Positions 1-7,845 of a stretch of 64,000 nt of DNA are shown one piece after another; the stretch's first letter is position 1; every line of letters begins with the position of its first letter. A program made the position numbers and the translations under genes. Source of the DNA: Rhodocytophaga rosea (lineage in GTDB: Bacteria; Bacteroidota; Bacteroidia; Cytophagales; 172606-1); contig NZ_CP048222.1 of the NCBI RefSeq assembly GCF_010119975.1, forward strand, positions 8,594,501-8,658,500, in the 5' to 3' direction. The notes under the pieces were generated by a model. That model had not been told where the DNA came from and ran no database searches. It saw nothing but the letters and a program-made list of their open reading frames with translations.

Positions 1-476
1 TCTACTGAACTGAGCACATGAATATGCCGAAAGCCTTCCGTTTTCAGGTTCCGTAAAGATTTTCTCAATTGCTGCCGATGCTGGGCAATTACATGCCGGC
101 CAAAATTGCGGTCCGGGCGTTTGTCGTTCCGATCCTGGCAAACTTTTTCGGGAATATCCAGCACCAAAGCCACTGGCAGGCAGTGATAATCTCTGGCTAA
201 CTGCACCAATGGTTTCCGGCTTTCCGGCTGTACATTAGTAGCATCAACCACAGTGAGCAAGCCTCTTTTCAGGCGTTTGGCGACAATATAATGCAGGAGT
301 TCAAACGCATCGGTAGTAGCTGCCTGGTTATTCTCATCATCAGAAACAATACCCCGGCAAGTATCAGAAGAAATAATTTCGGTGGATTTAAAATGCTTTC
401 TGGCAAAAGATGATTTTCCGGAACCGGAAGACCCGATTAATACCACCAGAGATAATTCAGGTATTTTAATATTCAT
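1..476 (-). CDS. pnkp: Pnkp, polynucleotide kinase-phosphatase, 5'-kinase domain (partial)
   Basis: The gene runs off the left edge; only the first 158 codons are visible, from the ATG at 474-476. The visible part is a P-loop polynucleotide kinase domain. Walker A GSSGSGKS lies at about residues 15-22, followed by ISSD, a VVDATN strand and an arginine-rich lid (DRNDKRPDRNFGRH). In the bacterial family this domain is followed by a metallophosphoesterase and a ligase-like adenylyltransferase domain, which would lie outside the window. Together these heal and seal cleaved RNA ends. It starts 22 bp after the hen1 stop on the same strand, so the two genes are probably one operon. The kinase call is firm. 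Assignment to Pnkp rather than another P-loop kinase rests largely on the hen1 neighbour. Confidence 0.85.
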   Translation of the reverse strand, partial: MNIKIPELSLVVLIGSSGSGKSSFARKHFKSTEIISSDTCRGIVSDDENNQAATTDAFELLHYIVAKRLKRGLLTVVDATNVQPESRKPLVQLARDYHCLPVALVLDIPEKVCQDRNDKRPDRNFGRHVIAQHRQQLRKSLRNLKTEGFRHIHVLSSV

Positions 477-498
477 AAGAGTACGCTGATTGAAAATA

Positions 499-1893
499 CT
501 AATTGATGGTAAAAACTCCCATTTGCGAAGGGGTACCCACTTCTGCATCTTCAGGTCCGACTGGCAGAAATTCAACCTGGTAATGATACTGAGAAGCGAT
601 ATTACTTGCCCAGGTTTTAAACTCAGCCCTGCTCCACTCAAACCGGTGATCGCTATGCCGGAAAGTTCCGGCAGCCAGAGTTTCGTATTTCCGGTTATAC
701 TCGATATTGGGTGTGGTAATGATTACGGTTTGGGGTCTGGCAAAAGCAAATACTGTTTTTTCAAAAGCCGTTAGCCTGGAAGCATCCAGGTGCTCGATTA
801 CTTCCACAATAGCGGCCGCATCATATCCGGACAGGCGTTTATCTTTGTATAGCAATGACCCCTGTATTAGCTTGATTCTTTCCTGTTGTTTAGTGGGCAA
901 ACGGTCCAGATGCAATTTATCTTTGGCAATTTCCAATGAACGGTAGGATACATCCATTCCCAGAATCTGCTCAAATTGTTTTTCTTTGAGTAATAACCTC
1001 AATAGTTTACCTTCGCCGCAACCCAGATCCAGCACACGTTTGGCACCAGACTTAAGAAGTTGTTCCAGTGTTACTATCAATCGTTGTTCATGCAGTGTTT
1101 TTCTTTTTTCTATCACTTCCTCGGGCAGTTCTTCCTGTTCCTCTCCTGTAATTTCTTCGTCCGGCAATAAAACTGCAAAAGCCTGCCTGGTGAGTGCTCC
1201 CAGATTTTTCAGGTAGCGCCTGGTAATCTGCTCCTGTTCCGGATGGGTTTTCAGCCAGCCTTCGCCTTTCTCCAGTAATTTTTCCACCTCATGTTCGCCA
1301 ATCCAATAGTGTTTATCATTGTCGAGCACCGGAATCAGCACATATAGGTGAGATAAAACATCCCTCAAACGCAGCCTAGCTTTTAAATTCACAGTGAAAT
1401 ACCGGCTCATGCCCCACTCCAGAAAACTGGAGTCGAGTTCATGCGCTTTCAGGCTTACTTCATAGCCCAATGGTTCAAACAACCTTCGCAGAAAAGTTTC
1501 TCCTCCTCTCGCAGGTAAAACCGATATTCCCACTTCTAATGGCAGTTTTTCATCCACTAGTTCCGGGCGGTCTTTACAAGTGCCGTTCATGGCGGTAGAA
1601 AAAGCTTTGGCAATGGCAACACTCATAAAGGAAGAAGCCACATACGGACGGTCATTTACATAATGCTCCAATGCAAATCCTTCTCCCGATGGCCCTTTGG
1701 AATTACGTACCAAGCCAATGGGATCGATGTCGAGCAGTAAGGCGATGGTAGTTTTCTGCTCGGTCGCTTCCGGATAAAAAATATGAATGTTACCCTGCGA
1801 AATCTCCAGGGTTTGCACCTTTGCCGGGTGTTTATATAACAGGTATCCTAAGTCAGTAGCTGGCTGGTGAGTGGTTGAAATGGTAAGAAGCAC
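499..1893 (-). CDS. hen1: Hen1, 3'-terminal RNA ribose 2'-O-methyltransferase
   Basis: The protein has 464 residues, the usual size of bacterial Hen1. Residues 1-245 form the N-terminal domain that in known Hen1 proteins associates with Pnkp and activates its ligase. The C-terminal half is a Rossmann methyltransferase: SAM motif VLDLGCGEGK at 287-296, and the Hen1 metal-site signature EVIEH at 364-368 with His416 in the HRFEW segment. Bacterial Hen1 methylates the 2'-OH at a ribotoxin-cleaved tRNA end before Pnkp seals it, so the repaired site resists re-cleavage. Translation appears to start at GTG (1891-1893): a stop lies a few codons upstream in frame and no ATG lies between. It is upstream of pnkp in a probable two-gene operon. 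Confidence 0.93.
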   Translation of the reverse strand: MLLTISTTHQPATDLGYLLYKHPAKVQTLEISQGNIHIFYPEATEQKTTIALLLDIDPIGLVRNSKGPSGEGFALEHYVNDRPYVASSFMSVAIAKAFSTAMNGTCKDRPELVDEKLPLEVGISVLPARGGETFLRRLFEPLGYEVSLKAHELDSSFLEWGMSRYFTVNLKARLRLRDVLSHLYVLIPVLDNDKHYWIGEHEVEKLLEKGEGWLKTHPEQEQITRRYLKNLGALTRQAFAVLLPDEEITGEEQEELPEEVIEKRKTLHEQRLIVTLEQLLKSGAKRVLDLGCGEGKLLRLLLKEKQFEQILGMDVSYRSLEIAKDKLHLDRLPTKQQERIKLIQGSLLYKDKRLSGYDAAAIVEVIEHLDASRLTAFEKTVFAFARPQTVIITTPNIEYNRKYETLAAGTFRHSDHRFEWSRAEFKTWASNIASQYHYQVEFLPVGPEDAEVGTPSQMGVFTIN

Positions 1894-2096
1894 AAGAATA
1901 TTATTTTAATAAAGAACACTGGAACCTACCCTGGATTTATAAAATTTCAGGATGAACAGGATTAAAACAGTTCAGAAAATAGATATATACGTCAAAAAGG
2001 ACTCATCACTCAATCTCATTGAGAATGAATTACTGAATAACAGATATATACAATATTTCTATGTAGCCCTTCAGAAAATCAGTTATGCTGTAATTT

Positions 2097-2318
2097 CTAT
2101 TCATCCATCCGTTGTATAAACTGAACGATCAACTCATGCCTGTCTCCATCGGTATCTATCAGGTTAAATACCAGGTGAGGATTATCTTTGGTGCTGTTAT
2201 TTTCTATTTCCTCTATGGTATTGAACGCCGATTTTTTCTGAATTTCTTCTTTCAGATCAGCAATAATTTTGGCAAATTCTACTTCGATCAGACTTGGGTT
2301 GTAATGGATGGTTTTCAT
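2097..2318 (-). CDS. Small hypothetical protein
   Basis: This is a 73-residue acidic protein I do not recognise. It is predicted to be soluble, with an alpha-helical centre (residues 13-40, rich in Glu and Lys) and a C-terminal beta-type segment (LVFNLIDTDGDRHELIVQFI). No signal peptide or membrane segment is visible. It has an ATG start and normal codon use, and stands alone between hen1 and a lipoprotein gene on the same strand, with gaps of about 200 and 130 bp. Its length makes the coding call less certain than for its neighbours. Confidence 0.6.
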   Translation of the reverse strand: MKTIHYNPSLIEVEFAKIIADLKEEIQKKSAFNTIEEIENNSTKDNPHLVFNLIDTDGDRHELIVQFIQRMDE

Positions 2319-2448
2319 AGAACAGGGGTTAACAGGTTATACAAAATTGATCATTGGCCAATTATCCATGGTCTACAGGCCACAGAATAACTTAGCTTAT
2401 AATTTAAATAACATTTCCACTATGAACCATAGCTATGGACTAATTAAT

Positions 2449-2826
2449 TTACAATGGCTTACCTTGTGCATATATGATTTCAGAAGCTAGTCCCATCGCA
2501 TTAAACCGGACAGAAACTGTTTTTGCTTTTGAATTTCCAGTATCACCTTTACATTGAGAGCCGGTTTCTATAAAGTATACGTAAAACTTCTGCGTACGCT
2601 CAGATAATAACTGTATGTCTGGCTTACCCAGCACATCAATAATATCTTGCTGAGAGTATCCCAATAATTCACGCCGTATATTTTCAAAATCTACAGCCAG
2701 TTTCGATCGAATTCCCTGGCAAGCCATCTTGTCCTGCTGCCAGAGCTGATGGTCAAAATTGACGAACGTTTTAGAATCACTACAGGCGCACAAAAGGACT
2801 AATCCAAGCAACAGACCGTATTTCAT
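2449..2826 (-). CDS. Small lipoprotein, possibly SmpA/OmlA-like fold
   Basis: This 125-residue protein begins with a short lipoprotein signal peptide (MKYGLLLGLVLLCAC) whose lipobox puts the modified Cys near residue 15. The mature part contains a helix followed by a segment (SQQDIIDVLGKPD) resembling the start of SmpA/OmlA-type domains, in which a helix leads into an LGxPD turn and then beta strands (KFYVYFI; VSVRFNAMGLASEIIYA). That fold assignment is inference. The protein would sit in the inner or outer membrane facing the periplasm. It is divergent from the cold-shock gene across a 106-bp gap. Confidence 0.75.
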   Translation of the reverse strand: MKYGLLLGLVLLCACSDSKTFVNFDHQLWQQDKMACQGIRSKLAVDFENIRRELLGYSQQDIIDVLGKPDIQLLSERTQKFYVYFIETGSQCKGDTGNSKAKTVSVRFNAMGLASEIIYAQGKPL

Positions 2827-2872
2827 TGTAAGAAAATAACTTATTTCAAATAAAAATATAATAATTGGAATA

Positions 2873-2900
2873 TTGTTTGATTTTTTTATGAATAGATTTG
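2873..2900 (+). promoter_or_regulatory. Putative Bacteroidota-type promoter of the cold-shock gene
   Basis: TAGATTTG at 2893-2900 fits the Bacteroidota -7 consensus TAnnTTTG. TTG at 2873-2875, 17 bases upstream, could serve as the -33 element. This would give a leader of about 25 nt before the ATG at 2933. It is a consensus match only. Confidence 0.45.
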
Positions 2901-2932
2901 CAGCTTAAATAATAAATACATTTTACAAATTT

Positions 2933-3124
2933 ATGCCACAAGGTACAGTAAAGTTCTTTAACGAAAGCAAAGGATACGGCTTTATTAAAGACGATGATTC
3001 ACAACAAGACATTTTTGTGCATGTTTCAGGTTTAGAAGAAGAAATCCGGGAGAACGACCGTGTTTCTTACAAAATTACCGAAGACAAAAGAGGTAGCAAG
3101 GCAATCGAAGTGAAGATGGTATAA
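2933..3124 (+). CDS. Cold-shock domain protein (CspA family)
   Basis: This 63-residue single-domain cold-shock protein is a five-strand OB fold that binds single-stranded RNA and DNA and melts RNA secondary structure. RNP1 is KGYGFI at residues 13-18 and RNP2 is IFVHVS at 27-32. The opening QGTVKFFNESKGYGFI is typical of the family. It is monocistronic: a TAnnTTTG promoter candidate sits just upstream and a strong intrinsic terminator follows 27 bp after the stop. It is the only plus-strand gene in the first 5.5 kb. Confidence 0.96.
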   Translation: MPQGTVKFFNESKGYGFIKDDDSQQDIFVHVSGLEEEIRENDRVSYKITEDKRGSKAIEVKMV

Positions 3125-3151
3125 TCCTTTATATCCAAGTTCAGATTTGCT

Positions 3152-3185
3152 AAATCCCCTAAGTTGCTCAACTTAGGGGATTTTT
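3152..3185 (+). terminator. Intrinsic terminator of the cold-shock gene
   Basis: A perfect inverted repeat (AAATCCCCTAAGTTG at 3152-3166 against its complement at 3169-3183) leads into a run of five T. A 14-bp stem with a 4-base loop is realistic. Confidence 0.85.
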
Positions 3186-3201
3186 CATTGTTGATATAAA
3201 A

Positions 3202-3230
3202 CAAAAGGCTCATACATGATGAGCCTTTTG
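3202..3230 (-). terminator. Intrinsic terminator of the TPR lipoprotein gene
   Basis: CAAAAGGCTCAT (3202-3213) pairs perfectly with ATGAGCCTTTTG (3219-3230) across a 5-base loop. On the minus strand the stem is followed by TTTT. It begins directly at the stop codon of the minus-strand gene and lies between two convergent genes. Confidence 0.8.
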
Positions 3231-3968
3231 CTATTGTGTTTCTCCGCAATATTGGGTTACGGCTTGTTTTGCCGCCTGATGTCCCAGGCGGTTGGCTTGT
3301 TTGAGGCTAATACACCCTTGTTCTTTGTTCTGTGCCGACAAATGAGCCAGGCCTAAACTATAATAGGCTTTTGCCATCTTTCTATCCAGCTCAGCCGCTT
3401 TAGCAAAATCAGTAATACTTCCTTTCAAATCCTGTAGCTCAAACCTAAAAACACCCCGGTTATAATAGGCATTCGCGTCGGAAGGTGCTAACAGAATGGC
3501 TTTGTCGAAGTCAGCTAAGGCTTCTCTTATTTTACCGGTTTTATGGTAAATAAAAGCCCGGTTGGTATATAAATCTGAAGAATCCGGTTGTAAAGTAATC
3601 GCCTTATCCGAATCAGCAAGAGCGTTACTCATATCATTTAAAGCTAACCTCACTTGTGCCCGGTTATAATAGGGTTTATAGGATTCCGGATTGAGTCGAA
3701 TGGCCTGCTCATAATCCAGCAATGCTTCCTGGTATTTTTTTAATTCAAAATACGTTACAGCCCTGGCATTAAAAGCTTCCGAATTTTCCACATCTTTCTC
3801 AATCGCCTGGTTCAGATAAGGCAAGGCTTCGCTGAATTTTTGCGCCTGCATCATTTCACGGCCTTTTTTCAGAAAAGCTTCAGAAGATTGAGTACAGCCG
3901 GTAAGAATAATATTAAAAAATATAAATAATACTAAACCTTGTAGGGTAATTTTGAAATAGCCATTCAT
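3231..3968 (-). CDS. TPR-repeat lipoprotein
   Basis: This 245-residue protein has a hydrophobic signal segment (residues 6-23) ending in a lipobox (ILTGC). It then carries about five consecutive tetratricopeptide repeats, visible as repeated YxNRAxxxxxxG/LxxALxDxxxAIxLxP units. TPR arrays are protein-binding scaffolds; this one would be membrane-anchored on the periplasmic side. Its ATG overlaps the stop of the upstream dioxygenase gene by 4 bp (ATGA), so the two are translationally coupled. A terminator follows its stop. No partner can be deduced from the sequence. Confidence 0.9.
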   Translation of the reverse strand: MNGYFKITLQGLVLFIFFNIILTGCTQSSEAFLKKGREMMQAQKFSEALPYLNQAIEKDVENSEAFNARAVTYFELKKYQEALLDYEQAIRLNPESYKPYYNRAQVRLALNDMSNALADSDKAITLQPDSSDLYTNRAFIYHKTGKIREALADFDKAILLAPSDANAYYNRGVFRFELQDLKGSITDFAKAAELDRKMAKAYYSLGLAHLSAQNKEQGCISLKQANRLGHQAAKQAVTQYCGETQ

Positions 3969-4801
3969 AATTTAAAAGGATGAAATCTTACACTAGTGTA
4001 TAAGGCTATACGTGAGTTACCACTTTCGCCTTCTAATCGCCTATGATAACCGAAAGTATTTGCCATAGCCAAAGTATTTGCTTTGCAGGTAACTATTGTT
4101 TCTTTTAAAGCTCTCTGATTAATCTCTTCCTCTGTAATTCTTCTGGAAGGAGATGGTCGCTCAGAAATACTATTCTTATAATCATATCGAAGCCGGGCCA
4201 TATTTACTTTTTGAGTACTTTTCACATAAGCAAAAGGCGCTTTATTTAACGTAATATCCTCCAGATATAACCAGGCCTTATATGTATCATAATAGGTATC
4301 AGAATGCATATGTGTTTGTGTATCTGCATGACGGTTCCCTTCTCCCTGTTCTAGCACTTCCAGCCATTTTACAATATTTTCCGGCTTAATACCTTTTTTT
4401 GTGGTGCTTCCAAACAAAGTCAATAACTTTTCATTATTAAAATAGTTGAGTAGCGTAGGTGCTTTCGTAATCAGTTGATCAGTCAAATCAAATACTTTTA
4501 AAGAATTAGGCCCATCTTTTATAACCCTGCTTATATTAGCAGGATCACTTATTAACTGCATCGCTTCCTGTTTAATTTTTGCAAATTCTTCTGCAGGCAA
4601 AAAATTGGAAATAACCAGTAAGCCTTCTTCTTTTAATGTATTAATTTGATCAGTTAAACTGTTACCTTCGCTTTTTGACCGTATCTGGCTTGCCAAATTG
4701 GCCATAATGATTCTGAATGGTTGTACGCCTATTTTATTTAATAACGTGCTATCCACAAGCTTTTCCTTAGAAAAAATTTGAGATAAAGGGTTTGCTGCCA
4801 T
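3965..4801 (-). CDS. Phytanoyl-CoA dioxygenase-like (PhyH) protein
   Basis: This is a 278-residue soluble protein. The central motif HMHSDTYYDTYKAWLYLEDI resembles the HxD-containing strand pair of Fe(II)/2-oxoglutarate dioxygenases of the PhyH type. A later GYHRR with a basic stretch would supply the distal His and the 2-oxoglutarate-binding Arg. The N-terminal portion (LKEEGLLVISNFLPAEEFAKI) matches the usual PhyH opening in which a chain ends in a doubly wound helix. The substrate is unknown. It is translationally coupled to the downstream TPR lipoprotein gene. The family call is by motif, not by alignment. Confidence 0.7.
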   Translation of the reverse strand: MAANPLSQIFSKEKLVDSTLLNKIGVQPFRIIMANLASQIRSKSEGNSLTDQINTLKEEGLLVISNFLPAEEFAKIKQEAMQLISDPANISRVIKDGPNSLKVFDLTDQLITKAPTLLNYFNNEKLLTLFGSTTKKGIKPENIVKWLEVLEQGEGNRHADTQTHMHSDTYYDTYKAWLYLEDITLNKAPFAYVKSTQKVNMARLRYDYKNSISERPSPSRRITEEEINQRALKETIVTCKANTLAMANTFGYHRRLEGESGNSRIALYTSVRFHPFKL

Positions 4802-4887
4802 GTTATATCAATGTTAGGTAATTCAAATAATAGAGATTTCAGTTGCTATATGAACATAACTAAAAACATCTGCTAATTTTGAGTCGG

Positions 4888-4927
4888 GTTTTAAAAAATC
4901 CAAGATAGTTTTAAAAAATCCAAGATA
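4888..4927. repeat. Two tandem copies of a 20-bp unit
   Basis: GTTTTAAAAAATCCAAGATA occurs at 4888-4907 and again at 4908-4927 without a mismatch. It lies between the stop of the TrpF-like gene (4936) and the start of the dioxygenase gene. It is probably a recent slippage duplication. Confidence 0.9.
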
Positions 4928-4935
4928 GTAAATAT

Positions 4936-5553
4936 TTAATCCTCCACTTCCAATTGTTCGAGAATCTGGGCAAGCTGATCAAAATCTTTTAGTCCTGGCC
5001 TGATCTCATGGCTACCTTTCAGGGCAATTCCTTTGATTGAGGTGTCAGCTAACAGTTTTTCAACATCCACCAACATACCTCCAGCGTCCAGCAGAACCGG
5101 ATATAATGCTGTTACCTCGCCAATTGTAACAAGTAATTCCTCTGTAAAACTTATTACCTCAACCAGAAAAAAGTCGACATATGGAGCAACTGGCTTATAC
5201 TTTTGTTGAAAATCTGTAATCGTCCAGCGTTCCTGCCAGATTACTTTACAAATCAGAGGAATGCCTGCTGAATGTAATTCTTCCCAGTTATCTGAATCCT
5301 CTGTTTGCAGGTAATCCAGAGAATAAGTAGCCAGTAAACTTTTCAGGTCCGTATATTCTGCCCTGGGTAATTCTCCTACTTTTTTTATCCCGGCCACCCA
5401 TTCATTTATCACTTTAAATGTCTGAGGTTCTACATATCCCGGTGAACTGGCATCCAGCTCGAACCCAAGCATTTCTACACCCATCCCGGCACAATATCTG
5501 GCATCGCTCAAATTGGTAATGCCATTTACAATAACTATGGTTTTTAATGCCAT
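4936..5553 (-). CDS. TrpF-like (beta/alpha)8-barrel protein
   Basis: The protein has 205 residues, the length of phosphoribosylanthranilate isomerase. The opening (VIVNGITNLSDARYCAGMGVEMLGF-type strand-helix-strand) parallels the TrpF start K-x-C-G-x-x-x-x-x-D-A. The end (IALKGSHEIRPGLKDFDQL) parallels the TrpF phosphate-binding and SSGVE-x-x-PG-x-K-D end. In true TrpF the first strand carries a catalytic Cys, but here that position is Asn (VNGIT). No other trp gene is nearby. I therefore call it a TrpF paralogue of unknown reaction. It may still bind a phosphate-bearing ligand. Confidence 0.75.
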   Translation of the reverse strand: MALKTIVIVNGITNLSDARYCAGMGVEMLGFELDASSPGYVEPQTFKVINEWVAGIKKVGELPRAEYTDLKSLLATYSLDYLQTEDSDNWEELHSAGIPLICKVIWQERWTITDFQQKYKPVAPYVDFFLVEVISFTEELLVTIGEVTALYPVLLDAGGMLVDVEKLLADTSIKGIALKGSHEIRPGLKDFDQLAQILEQLEVED

Positions 5554-5927
5554 CCGGCAGTCTGTTTACAAATTTTAACCAAATAATCATTCCGGATCTT
5601 TGTCCCAGATACGGTTCAGGCTGATTACCTTGTATGATCCTGATGCAAATATAGGAGCTTTCGGGCAGGTTTACCCTGTTTTGCAGCAGCAATCTCATTT
5701 AATCGCAGGCGAAAAGAGTATGAATGCTTTCAGAAGTATCTTTTTTGTTTCCTACACACTCTACATATACACACCCTGCATATTTATTGTATCAACCAGC
5801 ACAATTGCCTGTATTAACTAGACTTGAAAGGATAAATAGAGGTTAATCCGGCTTATTATACTTTTTTCATTTGTTTTTATTCATTTTTTTAGAAATTTAC
5901 AAGCTAGTCCATTTGTTTCGTACCACC
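5554..5927. other. Intergenic region between divergent genes
   Basis: No convincing gene is seen here. A short plus-strand open frame (5600-5821) has no homology-like features. On the minus strand TATATTTG (complement of 5646-5653) matches the -7 consensus for the TrpF-like gene, but no good -33 element is seen. Confidence 0.4.
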
Positions 5928-7223
5928 ATGGCTTTAGTGAAAACCACCTCAAATAAACTTACCACGATCACCCGCAATGAAGACTGGGCCAGTGTGCTTA
6001 TTGGATTCTTGTTGATCGGCATTATTCTGTTTGTATATAAACCCGCTGTTGTAAAGTTTAGCTGGAACTCAGCCCAGACGTTCCTGGCAACAGCTACCCA
6101 TTCCGTTAGTCTGATGAATTTTTTATCAGTTACCTTACTATTACTTGGCGTAACGGCTTTATTGCGCATTGTGAATAATGAGAACATCCAGAGTTTTATT
6201 GCTGGCTTTATTGTGCTTAGCCTGCTATCGTATATTTCGCTGGTACTGACAGCCAATGAGGCACTCAAGTATTGGGGGCTGGAATATGTAATTTTCTCTT
6301 TGCTGCTGGGCATCATTTTCCGGACCATTTTTGGGCTTCCTGCTTTCTTGAAAGAGGCGGTAAACTCTGAGTTTTATACCAAAACCGGACTGGTGATCCT
6401 GGGAACGGGTATCATATTCGCCGACATTTTACAGGCAGGTGCCTTAGGACTGGCGCAGGCCGTGATTGTGGTGCTGTGTGTGTGGTATTTTGCTTTCTGG
6501 GTATCCAAAAAAATGCGTTTAGACGACGAACTAAGCGCCATGATTGCCAGTGCTGTTTCTATCTGCGGCGTTTCAGCGGCTATTGCTGCCTGCGGCGCTA
6601 TCAAAGGGGATTCCAAAAAACTTTCCTATGTAGTGTCACTTGTTTTGATCGTAGCGGTGCCCATGCTGGTAGTAATGCCCATGCTTGCCAATGCCATGCA
6701 TCTGTCACCGGCGGTAGGTGGTGCCTGGCTGGGTGGAACCATTGATACAACCGGTGCGGTGGTTGCCTCTGGTGCCTTGCTGGGTGAAGATGCATTAAAA
6801 ACTTGTACCATTGTTAAATTTTCTCAGAATGTATTGCTGGGAGTAGCGGCGCTCCTGCTGTCTGTTTCCTGGACATTGAAGAAGCAGCCAGGCAAAAAAG
6901 TGGATTACCACGTCATATGGGAGCGCTTTCCTAAATTTGTGCTGGGTTTTCTGGCAGCCTCCCTCCTGTTCTCCTTTGTATTGCAGCCTGAAACAGTAAA
7001 AGCCGGTAAGGATAGTTTTAAATTTGTTCAGACACTATGGTTCTCTCTGGCCTTTGTATGCATCGGTCTGGAAACTAACTTCAGAGATCTGTTCCGGATG
7101 GAAGATGGCAGGCCGCTGATGGCTTTTCTGACGGCACAAACCTTTAATATCATTATTACTTTAGCCATTGCATTGCTTTTATTCGGAGGAATTTTGTTTG
7201 CTGTACCTGTTTTTACTAAATAA
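5928..7223 (+). CDS. YeiH/UPF0324-family putative sulfate exporter
   Basis: This is a polytopic membrane protein of 431 residues when started at ATG 5928 (MALVKTT). An in-frame start at 5871 would add 19 residues, but the later ATG gives the more natural N-terminus. About eleven hydrophobic segments are visible. Family signatures are ISICGVSAAIAACGAI followed by the pseudo-repeat GGAWLGGTIDTTGAVVASG and IVKFSQNVLLG, which match the conserved ICGASA, G-x-W-x-G and VK-x-x-R-x-x-L regions of UPF0324. The family is annotated as putative sulfate or organic-anion exporters, but substrates are poorly established. It is followed 74 bp later by a small conserved gene. Confidence 0.87.
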   Translation: MALVKTTSNKLTTITRNEDWASVLIGFLLIGIILFVYKPAVVKFSWNSAQTFLATATHSVSLMNFLSVTLLLLGVTALLRIVNNENIQSFIAGFIVLSLLSYISLVLTANEALKYWGLEYVIFSLLLGIIFRTIFGLPAFLKEAVNSEFYTKTGLVILGTGIIFADILQAGALGLAQAVIVVLCVWYFAFWVSKKMRLDDELSAMIASAVSICGVSAAIAACGAIKGDSKKLSYVVSLVLIVAVPMLVVMPMLANAMHLSPAVGGAWLGGTIDTTGAVVASGALLGEDALKTCTIVKFSQNVLLGVAALLLSVSWTLKKQPGKKVDYHVIWERFPKFVLGFLAASLLFSFVLQPETVKAGKDSFKFVQTLWFSLAFVCIGLETNFRDLFRMEDGRPLMAFLTAQTFNIIITLAIALLLFGGILFAVPVFTK

Positions 7224-7297
7224 GTTGACACCAGCCGCTTAGATTTTTAAGAATACATCCGCTAATTGATTTATTTTACAGACATAATTTTCTAACC

Positions 7298-7681
7298 ATG
7301 AGCCGGGACAGCCAGCTACTGAATGTACGTCCGACTTTACATATTGACAGTGAATCAGCCTTGCCGGAAGAGCAATTCCAGAACCAGACATTACGGCCAA
7401 TACTTAAACTACAAAACGATTTGCTGCTGGTTATTTTTGAAAGCTTCCTGGCTGAGAAAAGCATACATTTTGAACGCCTGACTGCTTTTCAACAACGTGT
7501 TTCGATTGAGAATGCCATAAAAAAAGATCTGCCCGTCCGGCATACCTTAATCGGTTGTATTATGGGTTTGCTTACCAAAGCAGAATACGAAACCTTTCTG
7601 GCAAACCGGCTGGCCTATAACAAGCGATTAACAGCCCTGATCATTAGCCGGCTTACCGACCAGCTGGTGAAAGCACAGTAG
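7298..7681 (+). CDS. Conserved hypothetical protein
   Basis: This is a 127-residue, mostly alpha-helical soluble protein. Its opening (MSRDSQLLNVRPTLHID) and the segment FQNQTLRPILKLQNDLLLVIF look like a conserved Bacteroidota family, some members of which are labelled glyoxalase in databases. I see no vicinal-oxygen-chelate metal motif that would justify that label. It sits between two transporter genes and may be cotranscribed with the upstream one. Function unknown. Confidence 0.7.
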   Translation: MSRDSQLLNVRPTLHIDSESALPEEQFQNQTLRPILKLQNDLLLVIFESFLAEKSIHFERLTAFQQRVSIENAIKKDLPVRHTLIGCIMGLLTKAEYETFLANRLAYNKRLTALIISRLTDQLVKAQ

Positions 7682-7845
7682 TAAACTGGTCAATTGTTGT
7701 TGGTAATAGGTAATAGTCAGAAGCCATAATATACAACCTGATACAAGGTTTTATAAAAATAACAAACTATTTAGGCAATTAATAATCACTACTAACAACT
7801 GATTGATAAACAATAACCATACTTTAACTTTTAACCCGTTTTTTC

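Noticed and set aside
5600-5821. 73-residue plus-strand open frame
   Set aside because: It has no recognisable protein features and sits in the promoter region of divergent genes.
7298-7681. Glyoxalase
   Set aside because: The family label seems to be carried over in databases. No metal-binding or beta-alpha-beta-beta-beta pattern of glyoxalase is visible.
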